DNA of 64,000 bases from JACKDW01 sp964621785 (lineage in GTDB: Bacteria > Myxococcota_A > Polyangia > Nannocystales > Nannocystaceae), in the NCBI GenBank assembly GCA_964621785.1, contig CAZUPD010000011.1, positions 1-64,000 on the forward strand, in the 5' to 3' direction. Positions 9,264 to 17,424 of this stretch are shown in pieces. The notes below the pieces were generated by a model. It searched no databases. It saw only the letters and a program-made list of their open reading frames with translations, and was not told where the DNA came from. The translations under genes were made by a program, and so were the position numbers. Numbering within the stretch: the stretch's first letter is position 1; every line of letters starts with the position of its first letter.

Positions 9264-9782
9264 ATGGCTGACGGGCAAGTAGTCTCCGACGACAAGCTCT
9301 CGGGCGGAGGCTCGGACTTCGCACACCTCCATCTCCACACCCAATACAGCCTCCTCGACGGTGCGATCCGGACCCGCGACCTGTGCAAAGTCGTCAAGTC
9401 CCGGGGCATGAACGCGGTCGCCGTGACCGATCACGGCAACATGTTCGGCGCGGTTCAGTTCTATCAGGAGGCCAAAGATCAGGGGGTAAAACCGATTTTT
9501 GGCTGCGAGGTCTATGTCTCCGATGGTGAGATGGGGGCGCGAGCAGACCGCAAGAACTATCACCTCGTACTGCTCGCCCGCAACGAAGTCGGCTACAAGA
9601 ACCTCCAGCGTTTGGTTTCATTCGGGCATCTACGCGGGTTTTATTACAACCCACGGATCGACCGGAAGGTTTTACGTGAACACAGCGAGGGCTTGATCGG
9701 ACTTTCCGCCTGTCTGAGTGGACATATTTCTCGGTTGTGCAAGGCCGGCGAGATGGATGCCGCGCGTGAGACCGTCAAGTAG
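9264..9782 (+). CDS. dnaE: DNA polymerase III alpha subunit, N-terminal part ending at an in-frame amber codon
   Basis: From ATG 9264; the TTG at 9246 adds six unlikely residues. Encodes 172 residues of the PHP domain of the replicative polymerase catalytic subunit, starting FAHLHLHTQYSLLDGAIR with the PHP metal-binding His pair, then VTDHGNMFG. Translation meets TAG at 9780-9782 after DAARETVK. The frame continues without shift into YRDIIEPGKYFLELQPNG, exactly as in an intact DnaE, where Gln is common at the TAG position. A single C-to-T change from CAG would explain it. TAG is an ordinary stop elsewhere in the window, including the end of this same gene, so recoding is unlikely. Confidence 0.85.
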   Translation: MADGQVVSDDKLSGGGSDFAHLHLHTQYSLLDGAIRTRDLCKVVKSRGMNAVAVTDHGNMFGAVQFYQEAKDQGVKPIFGCEVYVSDGEMGARADRKNYHLVLLARNEVGYKNLQRLVSFGHLRGFYYNPRIDRKVLREHSEGLIGLSACLSGHISRLCKAGEMDAARETVK

Positions 9783-9836
9783 TATCGAGACATCATTGAG
9801 CCGGGGAAATACTTCCTCGAGCTGCAGCCAAATGGG

Positions 9837-12800
9837 ATGGCCGACCAAGAGCGCGTCAATCCGTTGTTGGCCCAACTCGGAGCCGATCTCGATGTCCCGA
9901 TCGTGGCGACCAACGACTGCCACTACGTCAACCGCGACGAGGCCCATGCCCACGAAGTGTTGATGTGCATGGGGCAGGGGCGCACGCTCGACGATCCCAA
10001 ACGCATGCGCCACGACTGCGACGCGTACTACATCAAGCGGCCCGACGAGATGCAGCCGTATTTTCGTCAGTACCCCGGCGCATTTGAGAACGCCTGCGAA
10101 ATCGCGAAGATGTGCAACGTGGAGCTGCGGTTGGGCAACCCCGAGTTGCCCGACTTTCAGCTACCGCCCGAGGTCGAAGGCGATTTGCCGGGGTATCTGC
10201 GCAAGGTCGCAAACGACGGGTTGACGATGCGTCTCAACGAGATGCGGGCCCTCGGTCTGCGGCCCGAGGAGGACATCTACCGGGCACGCCTCAGCCACGA
10301 GCTCGACATCATCATCAGTATGAAGTTCCCCGGTTACTTTTTGATCGTCTGGGATTTCATTCGCCACGCCAAGCAGATCGGTGTGCCGGTGGGTCCTGGG
10401 CGCGGTTCGGGGGCAGGTAGTCTGGTCGCCTATTCCCTGCAGATCACCGACCTCGACCCACTGCAGTTCAACTTGCTGTTCGAGCGCTTCCTCAATCCCG
10501 AGCGCGTCAGCATGCCCGACTTCGACATCGACTTTTGTATGGACCGACGCGAGGAGGTGATCCGCTACGTCACCGACCGCTACGGTCATGATCGCGTCGG
10601 CCAGATCGCCACCTTCCACAGTCTCAAGGCCCGCGGACTCGTGCGAGATGTATGTAGAGTCAAGGGTCTCAGTGTCGCCGAGGCCAACGACCTGGCCAAG
10701 TCCGTACCGGAGGGTCCCAAGGTGACGCTTTCGAAGGCGATGGCCGATCCGGTCGCACTCAAAAAGCAGGCCAAAAAAGACCCGAGCAAGGCCGGAAAAC
10801 TCAAGGAAACCATCGATATCGCCGAGGCGGCGGCGAAGTTGCGGCTCAAGGCCCAGGCCGATCAACGGGTCGCCGAGGTCCTCGAGATCGGCATGAAGTT
10901 AGAGGGTCTCAACCGCCATGCAGGTATGCACGCCGCTGGGATTGTCATCGGCAACCGCGACCTCTGGGAACACGTTCCGTGCTTTCAAGCCGACGGTAGG
11001 ATCGTCACCCAGTACACGATGACTGACGTCGAGCGGGCAGGGTTGGTCAAGTTCGACTTTTTGGGCCTCAAAACCCTCACGGTGCTGTCGACGGCTGTCG
11101 CGTTGATCAACGAGGCGCGGCCCGAGGCCGATCCATTTGTATTATCACGGATTGCGATGGACGACGCCGGGGTCTACGAGATGATCTCGCGCGGCGATAC
11201 GACCGGGGTGTTTCAATTAGAGTCCAGTGGGTTTAAGGAACTACTCAAAAAACTCAAGCCCGACCGCTTTGAAGACATCATCGCCGCGGTCGCCCTGTAC
11301 CGACCGGGTCCGCTCGAGGGCGGGATGGTCGATCAGTTCATCGACTGTAAGCACGGTCGACGCGAGGTCGAATATCCGCATCCGCTGCTCGAGAACGTGT
11401 TGAGCGAAACCTACGGGGTGTTTGTCTACCAGGAACAGGTCATGCAGGCGGCCCAGGTGCTCGCCGGTTTTAGCCTCGGCTCCGCAGACATGATGCGCCG
11501 GGCGATGGGCAAAAAGAAGAAGGCCGAGATGGATCGGCAGCGCGCCCTGTTCGTCGAAGGTTGTAAGAGCAAAGAAAATATCTCGGCCGAAAAAGCCAAC
11601 GAGATTTTCGACTTGATCGACAAGTTCGCGGGCTACGGTTTCAACAAGTCGCACTCGGCGGCCTACGGACTCATCACCTATCAGACAGCCTTTTTAAAAC
11701 ATCACTACCCGGTGGCGTTCATGGCTGCGTTGATGACTTGCGACAAGAACAACAACGACAATGTCGTCAAGTTCATCGCCGAGGCTCGGGCCATGGGCAT
11801 CACGGTGTTGCAGCCCGATGTCAATGAGTCCGGTCGGGACTTCTCGGTGGTCCGCCGGCCGAAGGAAGAAAATGGCGAGCTCGAAGAACTGATCCGGTTT
11901 GGCCTGGGCGCGGTGCGCAACGTCGGCTCGACCGCCGTCGATGCGATTTTAGCCAGCCGCAAAGAGGACGGGCCGTTTGAGTCCCTGTTCGATCTGTGTC
12001 GCCGCGCCGATCTCAAACGTGTCAACAAGCGAACCCTCGAGGGCCTTGTATATGCAGGTGGTTTTGACGGGGTCTCGGCTGGGAACCACCGCGCGGCCGT
12101 GATGGGTGCGGTCGAGTCGGCTGTCGACCAGGGTCAGTCGGCCCAGCGCGACAAGGCCTCGGGTCAAAACAGCCTCTTTAGCCTGCTGGCCGAGCCACAG
12201 TCCGAGTACGTCGAGGAGTACCCCAAGGTCGAGGCCTGGACTCCACGGGAAAAACTCAACTTCGAACGCGACGCCCTCGGATTTTATCTCACCGGCCATC
12301 CCCTCGACCGCTACCAACAGGATATCGCTGCACATGCAACGTGTTCGATCGGCGAGGTGCACCCGCGACTCAATGGCAAAGAGGTGACGATCGGCGGGGT
12401 GATTTGTGACTTGCGTGAGGTCCAAACCCGCAGCGGGAAAGGGCCGATGGCGTTTTTCCAGTTAGAAGATCAGTTCGGCCGGATCGAGGGGATCGTGTTC
12501 CCCAAAACCTATGCACGTACAAGTGAAGAAGGAGCTCCGACCTTCGGTGACCGGCTTTCTGTCCTCGGCGATGAGCCGCTGTTTGTCCGCGGGAAACTAG
12601 AGGTCGATACCGACGATGACGGCGAGGTTTCGCGGGTCAAGATCCTCGTCGAAGATGTGCGAGAGATCGCCACTGTGCGCAAGGAGTCGACCAAGCGCGT
12701 GCTCCTGACGCTTCCGGTCGAAGAGCTCACGAGTGCCCGGATCCTCCGACTCAAACAGATTGTGGCGACATACAACGGTCCCTGTCCGATGGAGCTCAAG

Positions 12801-12941
12801 GTTGTGTCGACCGGACGCTACGCGTCGACGGTCGTGTTTGGCGATCGCTTTGGCGTGACCCCCAACGACAACTTGCTTCTCGCGCTCGAGCGTCTGTTCG
12901 GCGGAAAGTGTGCGCGCCTAGTCGGTGCCGGCGGCAAGTAG
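9837..12941 (+). CDS. dnaE: DNA polymerase III alpha subunit, main part downstream of the amber codon
   Basis: Same frame as the N-terminal part; the homologous sequence resumes at 9783, and ATG 9837 is the first internal start. It contains the rest of PHP, the palm signatures GPGRGSGAGSLVAY and MPDFDIDFCMD (catalytic Asp residues), HAGMHAAGIVIG, VKFDFLGLKTL, the fingers and helix-hairpin-helix region, and an OB-fold (VTIGGVICDLREVQTRSGKG). A Lys/Ala-rich insertion (KKQAKKDPSKAGKLKE) sits in the thumb/palm region. With the N-terminal part the protein would be about 1225 residues, normal for DnaE. If the amber is real, this polypeptide would lack a complete PHP domain. Three TGYANNTRCA copies lie at 12047, 12329 and 12512. 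Confidence 0.92.
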   Translation: MADQERVNPLLAQLGADLDVPIVATNDCHYVNRDEAHAHEVLMCMGQGRTLDDPKRMRHDCDAYYIKRPDEMQPYFRQYPGAFENACEIAKMCNVELRLGNPELPDFQLPPEVEGDLPGYLRKVANDGLTMRLNEMRALGLRPEEDIYRARLSHELDIIISMKFPGYFLIVWDFIRHAKQIGVPVGPGRGSGAGSLVAYSLQITDLDPLQFNLLFERFLNPERVSMPDFDIDFCMDRREEVIRYVTDRYGHDRVGQIATFHSLKARGLVRDVCRVKGLSVAEANDLAKSVPEGPKVTLSKAMADPVALKKQAKKDPSKAGKLKETIDIAEAAAKLRLKAQADQRVAEVLEIGMKLEGLNRHAGMHAAGIVIGNRDLWEHVPCFQADGRIVTQYTMTDVERAGLVKFDFLGLKTLTVLSTAVALINEARPEADPFVLSRIAMDDAGVYEMISRGDTTGVFQLESSGFKELLKKLKPDRFEDIIAAVALYRPGPLEGGMVDQFIDCKHGRREVEYPHPLLENVLSETYGVFVYQEQVMQAAQVLAGFSLGSADMMRRAMGKKKKAEMDRQRALFVEGCKSKENISAEKANEIFDLIDKFAGYGFNKSHSAAYGLITYQTAFLKHHYPVAFMAALMTCDKNNNDNVVKFIAEARAMGITVLQPDVNESGRDFSVVRRPKEENGELEELIRFGLGAVRNVGSTAVDAILASRKEDGPFESLFDLCRRADLKRVNKRTLEGLVYAGGFDGVSAGNHRAAVMGAVESAVDQGQSAQRDKASGQNSLFSLLAEPQSEYVEEYPKVEAWTPREKLNFERDALGFYLTGHPLDRYQQDIAAHATCSIGEVHPRLNGKEVTIGGVICDLREVQTRSGKGPMAFFQLEDQFGRIEGIVFPKTYARTSEEGAPTFGDRLSVLGDEPLFVRGKLEVDTDDDGEVSRVKILVEDVREIATVRKESTKRVLLTLPVEELTSARILRLKQIVATYNGPCPMELKVVSTGRYASTVVFGDRFGVTPNDNLLLALERLFGGKCARLVGAGGK

Positions 12942-12992
12942 CCCAACCCGACGGTACCCGATGCCCGTGGGGGAACATGTATTTGCAAGCGG

Positions 12993-14315
12993 TTAGGAAT
13001 GCATCCGCTTGCGCCGACGGCGGCGAGACTTGGGCTCCTCGTCCACCGGCTCAGCCGGTAGTGCTTCGTCGGATATCAGCGGGGCGAGGCCGAGGGCTTC
13101 TCGACGTTCATTGTCGAGTTCAAAAAATGCGGCGAGCTCCTCCAACACTGCGAGGTGGAGCTCTTCGTGAAATTGTTCGGGCGAGCGGCAAACCCTAGCT
13201 AGGCTGCGGCGGTAAACGGCAATGCCGGTGAGTTCGGGCCGAACGTCGCTGTCGACCTGGAGTGGTGGTGTCGATGCGAGGGCCAGCACGGGCGTGCGAG
13301 GATCGACCCCCTCGAGTAATAACTCGAGACCCGGAACTTCATGTATCAGCACAATTAATGCGACGCGACGCTTGCTGAGTTCACGCAGGGCATTGTCCTG
13401 ACAACTTCCGAGGATCTCGACGACCTTGCGATGGACCTGTGCAGCACTCGGTACCCAGTTTGGAACCTGAAGTTGGGCATCGAGTCGGTACACCCGCAGG
13501 GCCGCATGACAGGCGATCCGTGGACGACCGGCGAGATGTTCGGCCTCCGAGAGCAGGTACCAACTGTCGGCATGCTGCGGGGAGTGACGGACAAGGGCTC
13601 GCAACAGCGGCAGGGCAACTTGTTCGCGCGAGAGATCGAGCCACAGTCTGCACAGCCGTTGGACGAGGAGGACCAAACGTCCGTGGACGGCTCGTCGATC
13701 GTCTTCGTCGAGTGGCGCACCGTCTTCGTCGAGGTCGAGGGCGTCGATCCCGGTGGGCGGCAGCGGTGCAACTTCGCCGGACTCGGTCAGCAGCCAGGTG
13801 TCATCTTCCGTCCCCTCGGGTGCTTGCGCGAGGAAACGGACTTCGGGGTATTGACCGATCCGCTCGAGCCGGGCCGCGACGGCCTCGACGCGTTGGAGTT
13901 CGACCTCGGCCTCAGCTGCGAGGAGTTCGAGTTCGAGGAGATCGAGAGGACCATCGTGTTCAATCTCGAGCCCGTCGTCGCAGAACTGCAGGGCACGGGC
14001 AGGATCTCCGAGATCAAAAAGGGCGATTTGCGAGGCCGCGACGTAGGGCTCGAAGTAGTCCGGGTCGAGGTCGATCGCTGTTTCGTACCAGCGCAGGCTC
14101 TCGAGAGGTTCTTCCTCGGCCAGTGAGATCGCCCCGAGGAGGACCGCTGCGTCAGGCGCGTCGGGACGAAGACGACGGGCGTGATTGGCCGAATGACGGG
14201 CTGCTTCGTGCTCGGCCCGCTCGAGTAGGGACCACCCGCGATCGAGATGCGCGGCATAGCGACTGGTCTCGCCAAACCCGATATCTTCAAAGTCTTCGGC
14301 GCCCTCGTGACTCAT
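12993..14315 (-). CDS. TPR protein with degenerate zincin (MMP/Zincin_1-like) C-terminal domain
   Basis: 440 residues from ATG 14315; GTG 14336 would add seven. The N-terminal half is TPR-like (RYAAHLDRGWSLLERAEHEA, then AIDLDPDYFEPYVAASQIAL). The C-terminal region (GIAVYRRSLARVCRSPEQF ... LAVLEELAAFFELDNE) lines up with minimal metallopeptidases of the Zincin_1/DUF1025 type. Those normally read YR-PL ... HEIGHHFGLSDE. Here HExxH is LEELA, so the zinc-binding histidines are missing and the domain is probably a pseudoenzyme. The C-terminus is strongly basic (SRRRRRKRMHS). Convergent with dnaE, leaving a 51-nt gap that contains a TGTATTTGCA copy. Role unknown; a binding or scaffold function is inferred. 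Confidence 0.75.
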   Translation of the reverse strand: MSHEGAEDFEDIGFGETSRYAAHLDRGWSLLERAEHEAARHSANHARRLRPDAPDAAVLLGAISLAEEEPLESLRWYETAIDLDPDYFEPYVAASQIALFDLGDPARALQFCDDGLEIEHDGPLDLLELELLAAEAEVELQRVEAVAARLERIGQYPEVRFLAQAPEGTEDDTWLLTESGEVAPLPPTGIDALDLDEDGAPLDEDDRRAVHGRLVLLVQRLCRLWLDLSREQVALPLLRALVRHSPQHADSWYLLSEAEHLAGRPRIACHAALRVYRLDAQLQVPNWVPSAAQVHRKVVEILGSCQDNALRELSKRRVALIVLIHEVPGLELLLEGVDPRTPVLALASTPPLQVDSDVRPELTGIAVYRRSLARVCRSPEQFHEELHLAVLEELAAFFELDNERREALGLAPLISDEALPAEPVDEEPKSRRRRRKRMHS

Positions 14316-14621
14316 GGCCGGAGGAGGGTATAGCACGGTGACTCACGCAGATTCGACGGGATTGGCTCCGGAATTCTCACCACCGCCGCTGTCCGGACGC
14401 GCACAAGGTTTCGAGTCGAGGTTTACAAATGTGCGTAACCATTGGGTATGCGGAGCAAGATGCTGACGAAGGCGCGTTTGCGGTCCGAGGAGAGAACGCG
14501 TACGTGCAACGGTTGTGTGCAGCTGCAAACCCGTAGCCGAAAATCTTGGTGAGATGTCCTGGGAAGCAAATTTGGAGATTGCTCGTCGAGACGGGGTTCG
14601 GCGAAGTATCGTGGGTCTCCC

Positions 14622-16358
14622 ATGTTAAAGCAGACGGGATTGCAGCTTGCGTTGATGGTGGGCTTGGCGATGAGTGCCGGCTGCCGCAACCAAACCGGGC
14701 CGCGGCGGGATACGCCGGTGACTCCCGGCGTGCTGTCACCCGAGCGTGTCGATCCACAGTTTGCCGCCGACTGGGATGAGGTGCGTCGAGCGCAACAGAG
14801 GGATCCCGGGGGAGAAGATGTCCGCGAGGCCGCTGAGCGACTGCTCGCACGCGATCCCCCCCTCAATCTCCGCGTAGCTGCTGTCCAGGCTACCGCCGGC
14901 TATGCCTACAGCCACGGTCAAGACCCCGAAGTGGTTCGACTCGCGGACTCGATGTTGGCGGCCGTCGAGAGCGCAGGTGGGCTCGATCCGGCAGATCAAC
15001 ATCTCTCCAGCAACTTGCAACGACTTCGGGCGCTCGCCCTTGCGCGCAGCGGTGACCCCGATCGCGCGCTCGGTGAACTCAACGAACTCGCGCTTGCACA
15101 GGAAATCCCCGAAACCGAGCTCGTCATTGCCCAGGCGACAGCCTATGACCGGGCGGGCAAGCTTTCGGAGGCGACACTCGCGTACGTTCGCTGGCGGGAG
15201 TTGGCCGCCGAGGGTTCTTCGGATGCCGCATTTGCCCACCACCGCTTGGCCAACCTGGCTCCGCGACTGACGATTGCTGAGCTCGAGATGCTGGCCCGCC
15301 AAGTTTCGGGAACGAAGGCGGCGAGCTGTCTACTCGCGTTTGCCGGGCAGCCGGTCGCCGAAACCGGAAATGACTGGGTCAAGCGCGAGTGTGTTCGCTC
15401 CGGAAGCGGACGTCACATCGGGATCTTATTGCCGCGCTCAGGCAAGTACGCCGGGCTCTCTGACACCCAGTATGCCGCGTCGCTGGCGGCGGTACGTGTG
15501 CTCGAAGCATCCCATAGCAACGGCAACGGTTTGTCGGTGATCTGGGCCGATAGCGGGTCAACCCCGGAACAGGCGCAAGAGGCCGCGAATTCGCTGATGA
15601 AAAAGGGGGCGCAGGTGTTAGTCGGTCCAGTCGGATCGAAAAACGTGCAGGCTGTGGCGACCCACGTGAAGGGTCAGGCTTCTGTACTCATCCCCGGTGA
15701 AGGGCGCGCGACGGCGATCGGTGTGGCCCCGAGTCTCGAGGCCCGCGGCGAGGTGATGGTCGCATTTGCCAAAGCTCGCAACTACAACGAACTGATTGTG
15801 TTGGGACCGCCTTCGGGCTACACGCGCCGCGTTGTCGCAGGCGTCCAGCGCCGGGCCGCCGAAATCGGCGTCAAGGTGACCTCGCTCGAGTACCCCGCCA
15901 GCGAAACCAGTTTTCGCAAGACGCTCGCACCTCTGCTCAAGAGTTTGCGCAACCGGGTCGGGCTGATGATCGTCGACCGGATCGGACGGGCGGAGCTCGT
16001 GGTCCGGCAACTCGCCCGGGACGGAGTGAGCCCGAAACAGGCGCTGGTGCTGACAACCGGTGAGGGCGTCGGTGGCGAAGCGCTTCGGCGGGGGAAAGGC
16101 CTGTTCGAGGGGGTCGTCTTGGCCCCGGTCGCCTGGCCGGATCCGGAGGGTCAGGCGTTCGCCGACTTTTACCGCCAACAGGAGGGCGTGGAGCCCGACG
16201 ACCAGGCGTGGTTGGTGTGGAGAGCCCTCTCACAGGCATGGCGAGCTCAGACAGAAGATTCACCACCTGCTGCCCGGATCGTCAGGGTAGAAAGCGGTCG
16301 CCTTGTCCTCGACCCGTTTCAAGAACAACTCACGGTCCGGCCGCCGGAAACGAACTAG
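14622..16358 (+). CDS. Lipoprotein with TPR-like N-half and periplasmic-binding (LivK/LpoA-like) C-half
   Basis: 578 residues from ATG 14622. The signal peptide ends in MSAGC, a plausible lipobox. Residues about 40-240 are helical repeats. From about 265 (RHIGILLPRSGKYAGLSDTQ) to about 550 it follows the type I periplasmic-binding fold (Peripla_BP_6): VIWADSGSTPEQAQEAANSL, VLVGPVGSKNVQAV, LIVLGPPSGYTRRVVAGVQR. The TPR plus LivK-like arrangement is that of LpoA, the outer-membrane activator of PBP1A in Gammaproteobacteria, but sequence similarity is not enough to assign that role. An amino-acid or ligand sensor at the envelope is equally possible. Its 3' end overlaps the next gene by 56 nt. 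The upstream 306-nt gap holds a TGCAGCTGCA copy (14518) and presumably divergent promoters; nothing else is seen there. Confidence 0.83.
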   Translation: MLKQTGLQLALMVGLAMSAGCRNQTGPRRDTPVTPGVLSPERVDPQFAADWDEVRRAQQRDPGGEDVREAAERLLARDPPLNLRVAAVQATAGYAYSHGQDPEVVRLADSMLAAVESAGGLDPADQHLSSNLQRLRALALARSGDPDRALGELNELALAQEIPETELVIAQATAYDRAGKLSEATLAYVRWRELAAEGSSDAAFAHHRLANLAPRLTIAELEMLARQVSGTKAASCLLAFAGQPVAETGNDWVKRECVRSGSGRHIGILLPRSGKYAGLSDTQYAASLAAVRVLEASHSNGNGLSVIWADSGSTPEQAQEAANSLMKKGAQVLVGPVGSKNVQAVATHVKGQASVLIPGEGRATAIGVAPSLEARGEVMVAFAKARNYNELIVLGPPSGYTRRVVAGVQRRAAEIGVKVTSLEYPASETSFRKTLAPLLKSLRNRVGLMIVDRIGRAELVVRQLARDGVSPKQALVLTTGEGVGGEALRRGKGLFEGVVLAPVAWPDPEGQAFADFYRQQEGVEPDDQAWLVWRALSQAWRAQTEDSPPAARIVRVESGRLVLDPFQEQLTVRPPETN

Positions 16359-17124
16359 CTCCCGACCGCGGCAATTCGCGGGCGTCAGCCTTCCGGACGA
16401 GCCCTATTGGATCCCTGGCGAGCGCGCCGTGACGGAGTTGCTCCGCGGAGATCCGCGGCGCGTGCACCATGTGTTTCTGCGCGCGGGCAAAAAAGTCGAA
16501 TCGCTCGAGCGTCTCGCCACCGACGTGAAGATCACGAGCTATCGCCGCGAGCAACTCGAAGGAGTCGTCGAACCTGCGCTCGCGCGCGGAGTCCTCGCGC
16601 TCGCCGATCCCCCGAAAATGTGGTCGTGCGAGGACTTCGTCGCGGACACCGGTGAGGCGCGTTCGCTGCTGCTCGCCCTCGACGGGGTCCAGGACCCACA
16701 AAACCTTGGTGCGCTGCTGCGGTCGGCTGAATTTTTTGGCTGTCGAGGTGTGTTTTGGCCCCGCGATCGGGCGGCGAAGCTCGGGCCTACGGTTGTGCGC
16801 GCCTCGGCGGGCGCGAGCGAGCGCGTTCGCATGTGCGAGACGGTCAACCTCGCGCGCGCACTTGAGGTGTGCAAACAGGCGGGCTTTTGGGTCGTTGGCA
16901 CGGTCGCCGATCCGACTGCGCCGAGCCTCTACGAAGTGATCGCCCGCGGTCTGCCGGACAATTTGGTGGTGGTGATGGGCTCGGAAGAGCGAGGGTTGCG
17001 ACGACTGACCCGCGAGCGTTGCGATTTTCTCGCCACGATCCCGCGACATGGTGAGGTCGCATCCCTGAACGTATCGGCAGCAGCAGCGGTTGTGTTGTCA
17101 GCGATCGCCTGTCGCCCGGAGTGA
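16303..17124 (+). CDS. TrmH/SpoU-family RNA 2'-O-methyltransferase
   Basis: 273 residues from TTG 16303. This is the only start in frame that keeps the N-terminal substrate-binding domain (WIPGERAVTELLRGDP), and it overlaps the preceding gene by 56 nt. The next possible start, GTG 16429, would cut that domain. SpoU motifs are clear: motif 1 ALDGVQDPQNLGALLRSAEF with catalytic Arg and Asn, motif 2 VVVMGSEERGL, motif 3 IPRHGEVASLNVSAAAAVVL. These build the trefoil-knot SAM site. The N-terminal L30e-like domain makes it RlmB/TrmH-like, so 23S rRNA is the most likely substrate; the exact nucleotide cannot be told. Confidence 0.9.
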   Translation: MSSTRFKNNSRSGRRKRTSSRPRQFAGVSLPDEPYWIPGERAVTELLRGDPRRVHHVFLRAGKKVESLERLATDVKITSYRREQLEGVVEPALARGVLALADPPKMWSCEDFVADTGEARSLLLALDGVQDPQNLGALLRSAEFFGCRGVFWPRDRAAKLGPTVVRASAGASERVRMCETVNLARALEVCKQAGFWVVGTVADPTAPSLYEVIARGLPDNLVVVMGSEERGLRRLTRERCDFLATIPRHGEVASLNVSAAAAVVLSAIACRPE

Positions 17125-17169
17125 GGTCTCTCGGCCAGCATGTGCGGGGTATTCGCAATTCCCGGGTAT

Positions 17170-17322
17170 TCAAGATTGCGAAAATAGCGCTTCGCGGTTG
17201 AGCGTATCCACGTCGCTGCGTAGCGCGACCCCGCAATTGACGCACCCAAACTGGTGTGCGACGTGCGTGGATGGACCGTCACACCCGCATGACAATTTTT
17301 GCCCGATGAGGCACGTAAACAC
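17170..17322 (-). CDS. Possible 50-residue zinc-ribbon protein
   Basis: A short frame from GTG 17322 to TGA 17170, on the opposite strand in the 300-nt gap between the methyltransferase and the giant TPR gene. Peptide features are Cys4, a Cys12-Gly-Cys14 pair, then HQFGCVNCGVALRS with Cys27-x2-Cys30. HxxxCxxCG is a usual zinc-ribbon knuckle. No strong ribosome-binding site was seen. It might be a chance frame in GC-rich DNA; the CxxCG context is the only support. Confidence 0.35.
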   Translation of the reverse strand: MFTCLIGQKLSCGCDGPSTHVAHQFGCVNCGVALRSDVDTLNREALFSQS

Positions 17323-17424
17323 CTGGATTCAAGCCACGACTTTGGCGACCATGTGGGACCCAGGCCAGCGGATGCCGGCGGGGAGTGCTGGCTTGGCTTC
17401 GCTTCGCGGCTCCCCGAAGTTCCT

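Noticed and set aside
9780..9782. TAG recoded as an amino acid
   Set aside because: Many genes here, including dnaE itself, end in TAG with no homologous sequence beyond it.
17299..17424. 42-residue N-terminal extension of the giant TPR gene
   Set aside because: Composition unlike the rest, and MSELSS at 17425 is a natural start.
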